DNA from: Posidoniimonas polymericola
GTDB lineage: Bacteria > Planctomycetota > Planctomycetia > Pirellulales > Lacipirellulaceae
Length of the DNA: 64,000 nucleotides
Assembly: GCF_007859935.1 (NCBI RefSeq)
Contig: NZ_SJPO01000008.1
Span: 62,001 to 126,000 of the forward strand
Reading direction: 5' to 3'
Within the stretch, counting starts at the first letter, position 1. Each line of letters opens with the position of its first letter. A program made the translations under genes and the position numbers. This document shows, in pieces, positions 17,055 to 26,509 of the stretch. The notes below the pieces were generated by a model. The model was not told the origin of the DNA. It was given only the letters and a program-made list of their open reading frames with translations, and did no database searches.

Positions 17055-18098
17055 ATGCGACGACGAGACGCCTTCACGCTGGTTGAGCTGCTGGTGGTGA
17101 TCGCCATCATCGGCGTGCTGATCTCGCTGCTGCTGCCGGCGGTGCAGTCGGCGCGTGAGTCGGCGCGGCGCCTGCAGTGCGCCAACAACCTCAAGCAGCT
17201 TGGTCTGGCGACGCTCAACTACGAAGACTCGCGGCGTAAGCTGCCCGCCGCGGGGCACTACGCGCCGCCCGAGACCGCTGTCTACTTCAGCTACAGCGAT
17301 TGGCGCGTCGACCTCAAGTCGGGCCCGAACCACAGCTGGTTGTGCGATCTGCTGCCGTACATCGAAGAGAGCGGCCTGCACGACCAACTCGACTTCTCGC
17401 AGCATGTGTCGCGGTCCGACGCGGCGGTGCTGGCGGCTCAGCCTCAGACGCTGCTCTGCCCGAGCGACGCGGCCGTCGGCCGCACGTTCGAGTACGTGAT
17501 ACCCGGCCGGCGGAGCGACCAAACGGTGCTGTTTGGCAAGTCGAACTACGCGGCGTACAGCAACCCCTTCCACGCCGACAGCTACTTCCGCTCGGGCCCG
17601 ATCGCGTTGTACGGGATGTCGTTGCGGAAGGTGCTCGACGGCGCAAGCCAGACGCTGATGCTCGCCGAGATCCGCACCCGCGACAACCAGCTCGACCAGC
17701 GCGGCGCGTGGATGCTCGGCTGGGCGGGCGCTTCGCTGCTGGCGATGGACCTGCACCCGCTGTACTACGGCGACAGCGGCACCAAAGAGTCGACGCCCCT
17801 CTCGGTTGACTACACGCCGAACCCGAACTCGCTCGGGCTGACGCAGTCGCCCAACGGCGCACAGCCCGACGTGTTGTACGAGTGCCCCAACATGGCCGCG
17901 GCGCAGCTCGAGGGGATGCCGTGCAACACGGCCTACCACGGCTACATTTCCGCCGCGCCTCGGAGCATGCACCCGGGCGGGGTCAACGGCGCGTTCCTCG
18001 ACGGCCGGGTTGAGTTCCTCGCCAACAACATCAACGAGCTCGCCATGCACTACATGATTTCCGTGGCCGACGGCGAAGTTATTTCCACCGGCAATTAA
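17055..18098 (+). CDS. DUF1559 protein with type IV-pilin-like N-terminus
   Basis: The N-terminus 'FTLVELLVVIAIIGVLISLLLPAVQSARESARR' is a class III prepilin-like signal with Glu at +5, followed by 'CANNLKQLGLATLNYED', the DUF1559 start. Near the end 'SMHPGGVNGAFLDGRVEFL' is the family's H-x9-DG motif. The 347-aa length is typical. Planctomycetes encode many such proteins; they are thought to be surface pseudopilin-like, with no proven function. The ATG at 17055 is preferred to the TTG at 17049. Confidence 0.9.
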   Translation: MRRRDAFTLVELLVVIAIIGVLISLLLPAVQSARESARRLQCANNLKQLGLATLNYEDSRRKLPAAGHYAPPETAVYFSYSDWRVDLKSGPNHSWLCDLLPYIEESGLHDQLDFSQHVSRSDAAVLAAQPQTLLCPSDAAVGRTFEYVIPGRRSDQTVLFGKSNYAAYSNPFHADSYFRSGPIALYGMSLRKVLDGASQTLMLAEIRTRDNQLDQRGAWMLGWAGASLLAMDLHPLYYGDSGTKESTPLSVDYTPNPNSLGLTQSPNGAQPDVLYECPNMAAAQLEGMPCNTAYHGYISAAPRSMHPGGVNGAFLDGRVEFLANNINELAMHYMISVADGEVISTGN

Positions 18099-18150
18099 CC
18101 CCCCTCCCGATCGGCGCGCGGCCCGCTAAGGTTCGATCGCCTCGCGTTCT

Positions 18151-18540
18151 ATGGCAGATTCGGCAAACCCTTCTCGACATCCTATCGCCGCCTACGTTCT
18201 GGTGGTGGTTGGCGTGGCGGCGGTGGTAATTGGCCTGCTGTGGAAGGTGATCGTCCCCGACACGGCCTTCTGGTCGGACGCCCAGGCAGAGCAGTACGAG
18301 CAGGCCTACGCCGCGGCGCACGAGGCGTCTATCCACGGCTCCGCTGGATCCCACGACCACGGCGACCACACCGAAGCGATCAGCCTCGAAGACGCCAAGG
18401 CTCGGTTTGAGACCATGCACCAGCAGCTCGCCAATGCCCGAGCGGCTCGAGGGCTGTGGGGTAAGGTCCTCTCGGTGGCCGGGGTCGTCTGTGCGGCCGC
18501 TGGCGCTTGGATCCTCCGCGCCGCCGACCCCGCACGCTAG
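18151..18540 (+). CDS. Small two-helix membrane protein, unknown function
   Basis: The 129-aa protein has two membrane segments (about 14-32 'YVLVVVGVAAVVIGLLW' and 105-122 'VLSVAGVVCAAAGAWIL') flanking a helical, charged loop with a His-rich patch 'HDHGDHTE' (about 69-76) that could bind a metal. The next gene has the same topology, so the two may be distant duplicates. No family is recognised. Confidence 0.6.
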   Translation: MADSANPSRHPIAAYVLVVVGVAAVVIGLLWKVIVPDTAFWSDAQAEQYEQAYAAAHEASIHGSAGSHDHGDHTEAISLEDAKARFETMHQQLANARAARGLWGKVLSVAGVVCAAAGAWILRAADPAR

Positions 18541-18577
18541 CACGCCTACGCCTGAACCCGAAAGAGCCGCCCCCAGC

Positions 18578-18949
18578 ATGCGACACCCCTACTTCGCCCC
18601 AATCGCGTGCATTGTGCTGGGGCTCGTCGTGATCGCCGGCTCGAGCGTCGTCCAGCGGCTCCCCAAGACCGATGCGGGCTGGACCCTGGAGCAGGAGGCC
18701 GAGCTCCGCGAAGCGGCAGACCAGCTCGTCGAGTTCGACCAGAACGAGGTAGCCCCCGACGACCCGCAACGGCAGGACGTCCAGACGCGTTACGACGCCC
18801 TTTATGAAGAGCTGAAGCAGGCCCGCGGAGGTTCGCTCATGGCCGCCATGATCCTGCAGATGCTGGGGGTTGGGCTCGGCCTGGTGGGGTCCGTCTGGCT
18901 GATCCTGCGGCAGAACCAGGCCGAGGACCGCCAGGCCGAACGCGGGTAG
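18578..18949 (+). CDS. Small two-helix membrane protein, unknown function
   Basis: The 123-aa protein has two membrane segments (about 8-23 '[17 protein letters not shown]' and 86-106 '[22 protein letters not shown]') and an acidic, predicted coiled-coil loop with '[14 protein letters not shown]'. The loop shares the 'ar(y/f)(d/e)xxxxxLxxAR' pattern with the upstream gene, 37 bp away, so the pair may form a heteromer. The ATG at 18578 begins right at the hydrophobic segment. It is followed by cysD, with no evident functional link. Confidence 0.6.
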   Translation: MRHPYFAPIACIVLGLVVIAGSSVVQRLPKTDAGWTLEQEAELREAADQLVEFDQNEVAPDDPQRQDVQTRYDALYEELKQARGGSLMAAMILQMLGVGLGLVGSVWLILRQNQAEDRQAERG

Positions 18950-19068
18950 ACGTCGTCCGCCCTGCCAGCGATGATAGGAGGTTCGATCGTCCACGGGGGC
19001 AGCGGGGGCCTGGCCGACCAGTTCCCCGCCCCGCCTGCATGCTCACCGACCTCCCACCCGCGCGTCGC

Positions 19069-19980
19069 ATGTCGTCCTACAATCTCACGCATCTTAAGCA
19101 GCTCGAAGCCGAGAGCATCCACATCATCCGCGAGGTGGCGGCCGAGTTCGACAACCCGGTCATGCTGTACTCGGTTGGCAAGGACTCGGCCTGCATGGTC
19201 CGGCTCGCCGAGAAGGCGTTTGCTCCCGGCAAGCCGCCGTTCCCCTTGATGCACGTCGACACGACGTGGAAGTTCAAGGAGATGATCGAGTACCGCGACA
19301 ACTACGTCCGCAACGAGCTGGGCTGGGAACTGATCGTCCACATCAACGAGGAGGGTGTGCGGGACGGCGTGGGGCCGTTCACCCACGGGTCGGACGTGCA
19401 CACCCGGATCATGAAGACGGTCGCGCTGAAGCAAGCGCTCGACAAGCACAAGTTCGACGCCGCGTTCGGCGGCGCCCGCCGCGACGAGGAGAAGTCGCGG
19501 GCCAAGGAACGCGTCTACAGCTTCCGGGACAAGAACCACGCCTGGGACCCCAAGAACCAGCGGCCCGAGCTGTGGAACCTGTACAACGGCCGCGTGAAGA
19601 AGGGGGAGAGCATCCGGGTGTTCCCGCTCTCCAACTGGACCGAGCTGGACGTCTGGCAGTACATCCACCTCGAGCAGATCCCGATCCCCGACCTGTACTT
19701 CGCCGCGAAGCGTCCGGTGGTCGAGAAGGACGGCACGCTGATCTACGTGAACGACGACCGCATGCCCATCGAAGAGGGCGACCAGGTGGTCGAGAAGATG
19801 GTCCGCTTCCGCACGCTCGGCTGCTACCCGCTGACCGGCGCCGTCGAGAGCCAGGCGACCACGCTGCCGGAGATCATCCAGGAGATGCTGCTCACCACCA
19901 CCAGCGAACGGCAGGGCCGCGTCATCGACCACGACCAGGCGGGCTCGATGGAGGAGAAGAAGAAGGAAGGGTACTTCTAA
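19069..19980 (+). CDS. cysD: Sulfate adenylyltransferase subunit 2
   Basis: CysD makes adenosine 5'-phosphosulfate from ATP and sulfate, powered by the CysN GTPase. The 303-aa protein has the PP-loop '[19 protein letters not shown]' (about residues 36-54), '[11 protein letters not shown]', '[17 protein letters not shown]', '[18 protein letters not shown]' and '[14 protein letters not shown]'. Length is normal from the ATG at 19069 (MSSYNLTHL); 19039 is an alternative start. Unusually, cysNC does not follow directly: two secreted beta-propeller genes lie between. Confidence 0.95.
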   Translation: MSSYNLTHLKQLEAESIHIIREVAAEFDNPVMLYSVGKDSACMVRLAEKAFAPGKPPFPLMHVDTTWKFKEMIEYRDNYVRNELGWELIVHINEEGVRDGVGPFTHGSDVHTRIMKTVALKQALDKHKFDAAFGGARRDEEKSRAKERVYSFRDKNHAWDPKNQRPELWNLYNGRVKKGESIRVFPLSNWTELDVWQYIHLEQIPIPDLYFAAKRPVVEKDGTLIYVNDDRMPIEEGDQVVEKMVRFRTLGCYPLTGAVESQATTLPEIIQEMLLTTTSERQGRVIDHDQAGSMEEKKKEGYF

Positions 19981-20035
19981 CGCACGACGCTCCTCGCGTG
20001 TGCTTCTCCACCCTGACGAATAACCTTCCGATCCC

Positions 20036-21235
20036 ATGCCTCGCATCTGCCTGACAGCCGCCATTCTGCTGCTTGTTTGCCGCGCTGCGTTTGGCGTGAC
20101 GCTCTCGCCTGGCGACTTCTTGGTTGCGCAACGCGGAGGATGGAGCGTTGTAAGTTCCGTCACAGGAGAATCGGATGAAGCTGCCCTGCCGTTTACTTAC
20201 CGGCGGGTGCAAGGGATGGAGATCGCGTCCAGCGGTTCCATCTTTATCGGGCAGCCGAATGGGTTGATCACACGTATTAACCCTACGAGTGGAAAGTCAC
20301 TTTCAGGTGTCGTCCCCGGTGTCGTGGACTATGTGGACGGCTTTGCTCTGCTTGATGACGAGACGCTGCTAATCTCTGATTCGGGCAAGCTGTTCACATG
20401 GGAGTTTCTGTCAAACTCGACGACAGAGTTGGACGTCGGCCTGATGACGTCATTCGGAGTGGCAAGAGCCGACAATGGCGATCTGCTTGTCGAGGGCTAC
20501 GAGCAGCTTGAGGGATCCGATGGCTCTGTTTCACTCGGCAGGCAGGGGGTCTTCCGACTGGGACTTGATTCGCTGACGCCCGAACTGGTGCTTGAGGCCA
20601 CGCCTCCTGGCGTGTCCTACGGCGCGTGGGTCGAGACGCGATCCGATGGGAAGTTCTACACGCTGGAACGGAACGCGAGAGACATTGTGCTCGCTGACCC
20701 AGCGACTGGCGAACAGAGCGTCGTCTTTGCCTACCTCGAGTACTATGGATTGGTGACTGACATGGCGGTTGGTCCTGACGACAAGCTATGGATACTAATC
20801 TCTTCCCAGTATTACTACCTAGACGATGATGGAAACCTTGTTTGGCCAGGGGACTGGCCGACGTCGACACACTTTGCAATTGCGGCGGTACCTGGCGACT
20901 ACGTGGACCCTCAGACGCCGATTCCAGCAGACATCAACGGTGACGGAAGCGTTGATGCTAAAGACTACGCTGCCTGGACGTCACAATATGGATGGCGCCT
21001 GTCTCGCGGGAGCGGCACGTTCGGAACCACTGCGAACGCGGCAGATGTTAACAGCGATTACTACGTTGACGCCGCCGACTACACCATCTGGCGCGACGCG
21101 GTGAGCGGCGGCGTCAGCCATTCTGGCATCCCGGAACCTCGCACCATCGTGCTAACCATCCTTTCGTCGATTCCCTGCCTTGCTCAGCGTCGTCGCCCGT
21201 CAAATATCTCTACGATTCCACCACTGATGTTTTAA
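20036..21235 (+). CDS. Secreted beta-propeller protein with dockerin-like domain and PEP-CTERM-like tail
   Basis: The signal peptide is 'MPRICLTAAILLLVCRAAFG'. The mature start 'VTLSPGDFLVAQRGGW' and repeats such as 'INPTSGKSLSGV', 'VDGFALLDDETLLISDSG', 'GVARADNGDLLVEGY' fit an NHL/SMP-30-like propeller (about 20-290). Two calcium-loop repeats follow ('DINGDGSVDAKDYAAW', 'DVNSDYYVDAADYTIWRD'), then 'IPEPRTIVLTILSSIPCLAQRRR', a weak PEP-CTERM with a short extension after the Arg cluster. The body reads as less GC-rich than its neighbours. Its stop overlaps the next start (TAATG). The ligand is unknown. Confidence 0.8.
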   Translation: MPRICLTAAILLLVCRAAFGVTLSPGDFLVAQRGGWSVVSSVTGESDEAALPFTYRRVQGMEIASSGSIFIGQPNGLITRINPTSGKSLSGVVPGVVDYVDGFALLDDETLLISDSGKLFTWEFLSNSTTELDVGLMTSFGVARADNGDLLVEGYEQLEGSDGSVSLGRQGVFRLGLDSLTPELVLEATPPGVSYGAWVETRSDGKFYTLERNARDIVLADPATGEQSVVFAYLEYYGLVTDMAVGPDDKLWILISSQYYYLDDDGNLVWPGDWPTSTHFAIAAVPGDYVDPQTPIPADINGDGSVDAKDYAAWTSQYGWRLSRGSGTFGTTANAADVNSDYYVDAADYTIWRDAVSGGVSHSGIPEPRTIVLTILSSIPCLAQRRRPSNISTIPPLMF

Positions 21236-22305
21236 TGAAGATCCTTTCGCACATCCTTGCTGCCACGTTGGTGATGCTCGGCGGGCAAACTTTGCTGGGC
21301 GTGACGCTCTCGCCCGGCGACATCATCATCACCGAGTTCTTCGACGGGTGGCACAAGATCGACCCGGTGACTCACCAAGTGACCGAGCTGCCGTTTGTGA
21401 AGAGCTCGTCGGACTACCTAGCGGTCGACCCGGCGGGCACGATCTACTTCGCCTCAGACACGGACGAGGTCAGCCGGGTCGACTGGGCATCCAACGCGAC
21501 CTCGCTGGTCCCCTCGGCGGGACTGCAATTCATCGACGGCCTGGTGGTCGAGCCCTCGGGGTCGCTACTGATCTCAGAGGACGACAGCATCAGCCGCCTC
21601 AACCCGGCCAATGGGCAGACCACCGAGGTCAGCAGGGGGAACCTGTTCGGGCCGGCCGGCATCGCCCAGGGGCAGGATGGACGGGTATTCTTCACCGAGT
21701 TCTTCAATGACCTGTGGGAGTTGTCGTCGACCTCAATCGGACGCTCCTCCGTCCCAACGCCCGACCTCGACTCGCCGTCGCTGCTTACGGTGCAGCCCTC
21801 GGGCGACCTGATTGTGCTGAACATCGACAACCAGCTCCTGCGGATCGACCCGGACACCGGCGCCACTGGGTTGTTCTCGACCGACCTGCCAACCTTCCCA
21901 ATCGCCCTGGCGGTCGAGGCCGATGGCGATGTGCTGATGACGTCGACCGACGGCGTGTTCCGCTTTGACGGCGTTACCGGGACGCGGTCGCTGGTCGCCG
22001 AGGGGACGTTCTTCTCGCCCAAGGGCATTGTTGTAATCCCAACGCCCGCTGATCCCGAGCCGGGCGACTTCGACGGCAACGGCTCAATCGACGCCGCCGA
22101 CTACGCCGCCTGGCAGAACCAGTACGGCGCCCCAGCCGGCTCCGCCGACGCCAACGCCGACGGCACGGTCAACGCCGCCGACTACACCGTATGGCGCGAC
22201 GCGGTATCCGCGGCGCCCACCGCCGTCGCGAGCACGGCGCCGGAGCCTTCGTCGTTCCTCTTGCTGATCCTCGCCGGTTCACTCGCGATGAAATCGCGAC
22301 GCTAA
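21235..22305 (+). CDS. Secreted beta-propeller protein with dockerin-like domain and PEP-CTERM sorting signal
   Basis: This 356-aa paralogue of the preceding gene shares the mature start 'GVTLSPGDIIITEFFDGWHKIDP'. Blade repeats are clear: 'YLAVDPAGTIYFASDTDEVSRVD', 'FIDGLVVEPSGSLLISEDDSISRLNP', 'GIAQGQDGRVFFTEF'. The dockerin-like pair 'DFDGNGSIDAADYAAW' / 'DANADGTVNAADYTVWRD' precedes a standard 'APEPSSFLLLILAGSLAMKSRR' PEP-CTERM. It starts within the stop of the upstream gene (TAATG), so translation is likely coupled. Its base composition is typical GC-rich planctomycete, unlike the upstream copy. It ends 47 bp before cysNC. Confidence 0.85.
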   Translation: MKILSHILAATLVMLGGQTLLGVTLSPGDIIITEFFDGWHKIDPVTHQVTELPFVKSSSDYLAVDPAGTIYFASDTDEVSRVDWASNATSLVPSAGLQFIDGLVVEPSGSLLISEDDSISRLNPANGQTTEVSRGNLFGPAGIAQGQDGRVFFTEFFNDLWELSSTSIGRSSVPTPDLDSPSLLTVQPSGDLIVLNIDNQLLRIDPDTGATGLFSTDLPTFPIALAVEADGDVLMTSTDGVFRFDGVTGTRSLVAEGTFFSPKGIVVIPTPADPEPGDFDGNGSIDAADYAAWQNQYGAPAGSADANADGTVNAADYTVWRDAVSAAPTAVASTAPEPSSFLLLILAGSLAMKSRR

Positions 22306-22351
22306 ATACAACCACGCAGGCCAACCCGCCTCAACCGCAACCGTCTAGAAC

Positions 22352-24283
22352 ATGTCTCACCAATCCGACCTGATCGCCACCGACATCGACGCCTACCTCG
22401 AGCAGCACGAGAACAAGGAGCTGCTCCGGTTCCTGACGTGCGGCTCGGTCGACGACGGGAAGAGCACGCTCATCGGCAAGCTGCTGTACGAGTCGAAGAT
22501 GGTCTACGAGGACCAGCTGGCGGCCGTGCAGAAGGACTCCGAGAAGTACGGCACCACCGGCGGCGAGATCGACGTCGCGCTCTTGATGGACGGCCTAAAG
22601 GCCGAGCGTGAGCAGGGCATCACGATCGACGTCGCGTACCGGTACTTCTCCACCGCCAAGCGGAAGTTCATCATCGCCGACTGCCCGGGCCACGAGCAGT
22701 ACACCCGCAACATGGCGACCGGCGCCAGCACCTGCGACCTGGCGATCATCCTGATCGACGCCCGGCACGGGGTCATGACGCAGACCCGGCGGCACTCGTT
22801 CATTGTGTCGCTGCTGGGCATCAAGCACGTCTTGATCGCGGTCAACAAGATGGACCTGGTCGAATGGTCGGAGGAACGCTTCGAGGAGATCAAGCGCGAC
22901 TACCGCGAGTTCGCCACGCGGCTCGATATGCCGGACCAGCACTTCATCCCGATCAGCGCGCTGATGGGCGACAACCTCGTGACGCACAGCCCGAACTTGC
23001 CATGGTACGAGGGCTCGACCCTGATGCACCACCTGGAGAACGTGCACATCGCCTCGGACCGGAACCTGATCGACTTCCGCCTGCCGGTGCAGTACGTCAA
23101 CCGCCCGAACCTCGACTTCCGCGGCTTCTGCGGAACGATCGCGTCGGGCCGGGTGAAGAAGGGCGACGAGATCCTCGCGCTGCCGTCCAAGAAGCGGACC
23201 CGCGTGAAGTCGATCGTCACGTACGAGGGCGAGCTCGACGAGGCGTTCGCGCCGCTGGCGATCACCCTCACCACCGAGGACGAGATCGATATCAGCCGCG
23301 GCGACATGATCGTGCGGCCCGACAACGTGCCGACCGTGGCCGACAAGTTTGACGCCACGATCGTCTGGATGGACGAGTCCGCCATGACGCCGGGCAAGGA
23401 GTACTTCATCAAGCACGGCGCCAAGCTGACGCCGGGCCGGGTCAGCACGCTCCGCTACAAGATCGACGTCAACACCCTGCACCGCAGCCCGACGCCGACC
23501 CTCGAACTGAACGAGATCGGCCGCGCCGAGGTGCGTCTGAACGCCCCGATCGCGCTGGACAGCTACAAGCGGAACAAGGGGACCGGCGCCTTCATCCTCA
23601 TCGACCAGGTGACAAACGTCACGGTCGGCGCCGGCATGATCCTCGACCGCAAGGCCGACGAGCCGAGCGACTCGTGGGACACCGAGGCGGCCGAGGGCCT
23701 CGAGGCCCGCATCAGCGCGGTGACCCCCGACGAGCGGGCCGCCCGCTACGGCCAGCACCCGGTGACCGTGCTGCTGACCGGCCTGCCGGCCAGCGGCAAG
23801 ACGCCGATCGCCAACGCCATCGAACGGCTCCTGTTCGACCAGGGCAGGGCGGTCGCCGTGATCGACGGCCAGAACATGCGTCGGGGCCTGTCGCGTGACC
23901 TCGGCTTCACGGCCGAGGAACGGAGCGAGAACCTCCGCCGCGCGAGTGAAGTCGCCAAGACGCTGAACAACGCCGGCCTGATCACGATCGCGGCGTTCGT
24001 CGCCCCGCACGAGGCGGTCCGCCAGAAGGCGGCCGAGGCGGTCGGCGCCGAACGCTTCATCGTCGCCCACTGCTCGGCCCCGGTCGAGTGGTGCCGCGAG
24101 CAGGACGAACAGGGCGTGTACGCCAAGGCCGACGCCGGCGAGCTCCCGAACTTCCCCGGCGTCACCGCCGAGTACGAGGCCCCCGCCAACCCCGACGTCG
24201 TGCTGCCAACCCACGAGCTCAGCATCGAGGAGTGCGCTGCGAAGGTGGTGGAGCTGTTGGATTCGCGGGGGGTGTTGGGATAG
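22352..24283 (+). CDS. cysNC: Bifunctional sulfate adenylyltransferase subunit 1 / adenylylsulfate kinase
   Basis: The 643-aa fusion joins the CysN GTPase that drives ATP sulfurylase to the CysC APS kinase that makes PAPS. CysN motifs are '[17 protein letters not shown]' (G1, about residue 30), '[15 protein letters not shown]', '[12 protein letters not shown]' (G3) and 'NKMD' (G4). The CysC part starts near residue 468 with P-loop '[10 protein letters not shown]', then '[15 protein letters not shown]' , '[14 protein letters not shown]' and '[11 protein letters not shown]'. Canonical APS kinases have 'ISPY/F-R' where this has '[11 protein letters not shown]'; such variants occur in CysNC fusions, so activity is likely. 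Partner of CysD, 2.4 kb upstream. Confidence 0.93.
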   Translation: MSHQSDLIATDIDAYLEQHENKELLRFLTCGSVDDGKSTLIGKLLYESKMVYEDQLAAVQKDSEKYGTTGGEIDVALLMDGLKAEREQGITIDVAYRYFSTAKRKFIIADCPGHEQYTRNMATGASTCDLAIILIDARHGVMTQTRRHSFIVSLLGIKHVLIAVNKMDLVEWSEERFEEIKRDYREFATRLDMPDQHFIPISALMGDNLVTHSPNLPWYEGSTLMHHLENVHIASDRNLIDFRLPVQYVNRPNLDFRGFCGTIASGRVKKGDEILALPSKKRTRVKSIVTYEGELDEAFAPLAITLTTEDEIDISRGDMIVRPDNVPTVADKFDATIVWMDESAMTPGKEYFIKHGAKLTPGRVSTLRYKIDVNTLHRSPTPTLELNEIGRAEVRLNAPIALDSYKRNKGTGAFILIDQVTNVTVGAGMILDRKADEPSDSWDTEAAEGLEARISAVTPDERAARYGQHPVTVLLTGLPASGKTPIANAIERLLFDQGRAVAVIDGQNMRRGLSRDLGFTAEERSENLRRASEVAKTLNNAGLITIAAFVAPHEAVRQKAAEAVGAERFIVAHCSAPVEWCREQDEQGVYAKADAGELPNFPGVTAEYEAPANPDVVLPTHELSIEECAAKVVELLDSRGVLG

Positions 24284-24339
24284 CGAGTTACCGACAGCGA
24301 TAGGCGTTACGCAACCGGCGTCACTCTCGAAGGGCTCCC

Positions 24340-24753
24340 ATGGACGGACCGCGGCGGCGATGGCAGCTAGGCGTGTCGACCGCCCTCTGGTTGCTGACCT
24401 GCGCGGCGTTGTTCTTCGGCGGCTACCGTATGGGTCGCTGGCAGAACGAGGCCCCGCCGGAGGCTGTGGTCGTGAAGTCCTACTACGCCGCCGACCTCGT
24501 TGCCGCCAACGAGAATGGAGCGCCGGGGCCGCTGGCGCTGCCCGATCTTGTCGCGGCGGTGGCGGTGGCAATCGAGGGCGATCCAGGGGTGGAAGTGCGA
24601 GGCTTCGAAAAGAACAACTCGTTCATCGCCGCCGCAACGAGTGAAGGCCACGAGCAGATCGAGGGCGTCCTGGCGGCCTTTCGTGAGGTGGCGGCGCTTT
24701 ACGCGATTGCTAACCGTCCGGATCGTCCAGCAGCGCCTGCAGGCGATGGCTGA
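24340..24753 (+). CDS. Small membrane-anchored protein, unknown function
   Basis: The 137-aa protein has a basic start, one membrane segment (about 10-29 'LGVSTALWLLTCAALFFGGY') and a C-terminal domain 'LPDLVAAVAVAIEGDPGVEVRGFEKNNSFIAAATSEGHEQIEGVLAAFREV', whose alpha-beta pattern recalls secretin/TonB short N-terminal or BON-like folds without a firm match. Its last 44 bp overlap the converging nucleotidyltransferase gene. Function unknown. Confidence 0.55.
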   Translation: MDGPRRRWQLGVSTALWLLTCAALFFGGYRMGRWQNEAPPEAVVVKSYYAADLVAANENGAPGPLALPDLVAAVAVAIEGDPGVEVRGFEKNNSFIAAATSEGHEQIEGVLAAFREVAALYAIANRPDRPAAPAGDG

Positions 24754-25318
24754 GTTCGGCTTCATAACGCTCAGGCCAGGACTCGTCGATCAGCCCAACG
24801 TGGATCATATCGAGCAGGTGTACTTGGTCCTTGCGCCGATTGCTCGTGAGCTTCATTTTTACCAGCGCTTCCAGCGGCAGGGTCCGCACGTCCTTATCGA
24901 TCTCGCACACATCGATCAGCGGGACCGGCGCCGCGTAGTCCTCGCGAACCTTCTCGCCGGCAAAGACTACGTGCACCGCGTCACGGGCCTTGGCGTCGGG
25001 GCCGTCGAGGAACATCTCGACGCGGCCGCCGCCGAGGCTCGCCGACTGCCGGTAGAGGAAACCGGCCGCCGCGAGGGCCGCCTTGGCTGATTCGAGGTCG
25101 TCGCGGTTCAGGATAATGTCGACATCACGCGTGTTGCGGACGGCGGACTCATCGACCTGGGCAACCCAGATCTGCACCGCGTTGCCGCCGACGACCGCGT
25201 AGGGGATGCCGGCGGCGTTGAGCGCCGTCGCCACCCGCTGCAGTCGGTCCTTTACCTTCTCCACGGAACGCTCGATTCGGTTCCAGAGTTCTTCGCCGGT
25301 GTAGCGGATGCTGGTCAT
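24710..25318 (-). CDS. Nucleotidyltransferase-fold protein (AbiEii/DUF6036-like)
   Basis: The 202-aa protein has the minimal nucleotidyltransferase pattern 'GIPYAVVGGNAVQIW' followed by 'NTRDVDIIL' (GG...DxD), then 'FLDGPDAKARDAVHVVFAGE' and a helical C-terminus 'LPLEALVKMKLTSNRRKDQVHLLDM', where 'K.K..S.R.KD..HL.D' is typical of AbiEii-like and DUF6036 proteins. Related proteins act as toxins or tRNA-modifying transferases, but no antitoxin gene lies beside it, so a toxin role is unsupported. The divergent neighbour at 25366 is unrelated. Confidence 0.75.
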   Translation of the reverse strand: MTSIRYTGEELWNRIERSVEKVKDRLQRVATALNAAGIPYAVVGGNAVQIWVAQVDESAVRNTRDVDIILNRDDLESAKAALAAAGFLYRQSASLGGGRVEMFLDGPDAKARDAVHVVFAGEKVREDYAAPVPLIDVCEIDKDVRTLPLEALVKMKLTSNRRKDQVHLLDMIHVGLIDESWPERYEAELSHRLQALLDDPDG

Positions 25319-25365
25319 GGTCTGCCTCGGTCGCCCCCATCCAGTATAGCACGATCGCCAGCCAG

Positions 25366-26109
25366 CTAGCCCTCGATTTCCAACTCCAACCAGGGCTCAA
25401 GCTGCCGCTTTTCTCGCGCGGCCATCAGGCTCGCGCCTAGTGCGACCATGCTTCCGCCTGCCGACGCCCCCAGCCACCGGGCGGTTGCCGGCCAGAGATC
25501 AAACGGCCCCCAGGCGGCAAGGGCGTGCGTGACGGCGCCTAGCGCAAAGATCACCGCCGCGGCGCTGGCGAGGAACAGGAGCGAAGTGCTGACTGACGGG
25601 TAGGGTCGAGGCTCGGCGGACTCCCGATCGATGAAGCGGAGCGAGAGCATCGTCAGCAGGTACGCCCCGACCGACATGCCGAGCGTCAGGGCCGTCATCA
25701 GCCGAGCCGCGACAACCACGCGGGCGTCCCAATGGGTGAGGCACGAGCTCTCCATCAGTACGAGCACGACTTCGATCATCGTCATCTGCCACGCCATCGC
25801 CCACGCCACCCGGCGGGCGCCCCGCTCGGGCGACTCACCACGGGCGCGGCCAAGCCGGTCGTTGACCCAGGCGGCCCACCGTTCGCGCACGGAGATGGTC
25901 GATTGCATCTGCGCGGTCAACTCGGCGGGGTCGCCCATCCGGGCGATGGACCGCCGCTGGGCTTCCTCGGGTTCACGGCCGGCGTTGCACTCTTGCTGGT
26001 AGGCGTCCTGCAGGTGGGCGTACAGCTCCTCGCGGAGCCGCAGCTTGTGCATCGTCTCGGAGCGCACCGGCCGCACCGCCCGCTCGACGAACCGCTTCAA
26101 CTCGATCAT
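25366..26109 (-). CDS. Membrane protein with HAAS/permease-prefix N-terminal domain, PadR partner
   Basis: The 247-aa protein begins with a helical domain (about 1-75; 'LREELYAHLQDAYQQECNAG...EEAQRRSIARMGDPAEL'), the pattern of HAAS/permease-prefix domains commonly encoded beside PadR regulators. Four hydrophobic segments follow. Its start codon overlaps the padR stop (ATGA), so the pair is translationally coupled. Such membrane partners are thought to bind or signal to the PadR protein; the cue is unknown. The C-terminus is charged ('REKRQLEPWLELEIEG'). Confidence 0.8.
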   Translation of the reverse strand: MIELKRFVERAVRPVRSETMHKLRLREELYAHLQDAYQQECNAGREPEEAQRRSIARMGDPAELTAQMQSTISVRERWAAWVNDRLGRARGESPERGARRVAWAMAWQMTMIEVVLVLMESSCLTHWDARVVVAARLMTALTLGMSVGAYLLTMLSLRFIDRESAEPRPYPSVSTSLLFLASAAAVIFALGAVTHALAAWGPFDLWPATARWLGASAGGSMVALGASLMAAREKRQLEPWLELEIEG

Positions 26110-26450
26110 GCCGTGGCTCCTATGATGGGGGACAGGACAGACACGAACGTGGTCCACTCCTCGCGGCCGGCCCGCAGCTGACGGCGGCCCTTCGCGGTCA
26201 GCCGGTAGTTGCGTCGACGGGGGCCCCGGCCGGAGCTCTTTGCTTCCCAAGCGGCCTTGAGCAGGCCCTGCTTCTCCATGCGGTGCAGGGCCGGGTAGAG
26301 CGAGCCCTCCTTCATGTGCAGCGCACCGCGGCCGGCGGCCTCGAGGCGCCGGAGGATCTCGAAGCCGTGGGCGGAGTCGTCCTCCAGCACCGACAGCACG
26401 AGCGTCTGGAGGTGGCCGCGGAGCGCATCGCCTTGAATCGGATCGGGCAC
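26106..26450 (-). CDS. PadR family transcriptional regulator
   Basis: The 114-aa winged-helix repressor shows 'LQTLVLSVLEDDSAHGFEILRRLEAAGRGALHMKEGSLYPALHRMEKQGLLKAAWE' and 'GPRRRNYRLTAKGRRQL', the standard PadR DNA-binding domain. An AGGAG lies 9 bp before the GTG at 26450, which is chosen as start; longer readings upstream have no homologous content. It overlaps its membrane partner by 4 bp. A 32-bp near-perfect palindrome lies 20 bp upstream of the start, so autoregulation is likely. Confidence 0.92.
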   Translation of the reverse strand: MPDPIQGDALRGHLQTLVLSVLEDDSAHGFEILRRLEAAGRGALHMKEGSLYPALHRMEKQGLLKAAWEAKSSGRGPRRRNYRLTAKGRRQLRAGREEWTTFVSVLSPIIGATA

Positions 26451-26469
26451 GGTCGCGAGCTCCTGGGTA

Positions 26470-26501
26470 CTAGGTCTGCCTAAATATATAGGCAGACTTA
26501 G
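26470..26501. promoter_or_regulatory. PadR operator/promoter palindrome
   Basis: The palindrome has arms CTAGGTCTGCCTA (26470-26482) and TAGGCAGACTTAG (26489-26501) around an AATATA core; the arms differ at one position. The A/T-rich core may double as a -10 element for the minus-strand padR operon. Its position just upstream of padR fits an autorepression site. Confidence 0.7.
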
Positions 26502-26509
26502 TTCCGGAG

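Noticed and set aside
24710..25318. AbiE-type toxin-antitoxin system
   Set aside because: Only a nucleotidyltransferase-fold gene is present, and no AbiEi-like antitoxin lies on either side.
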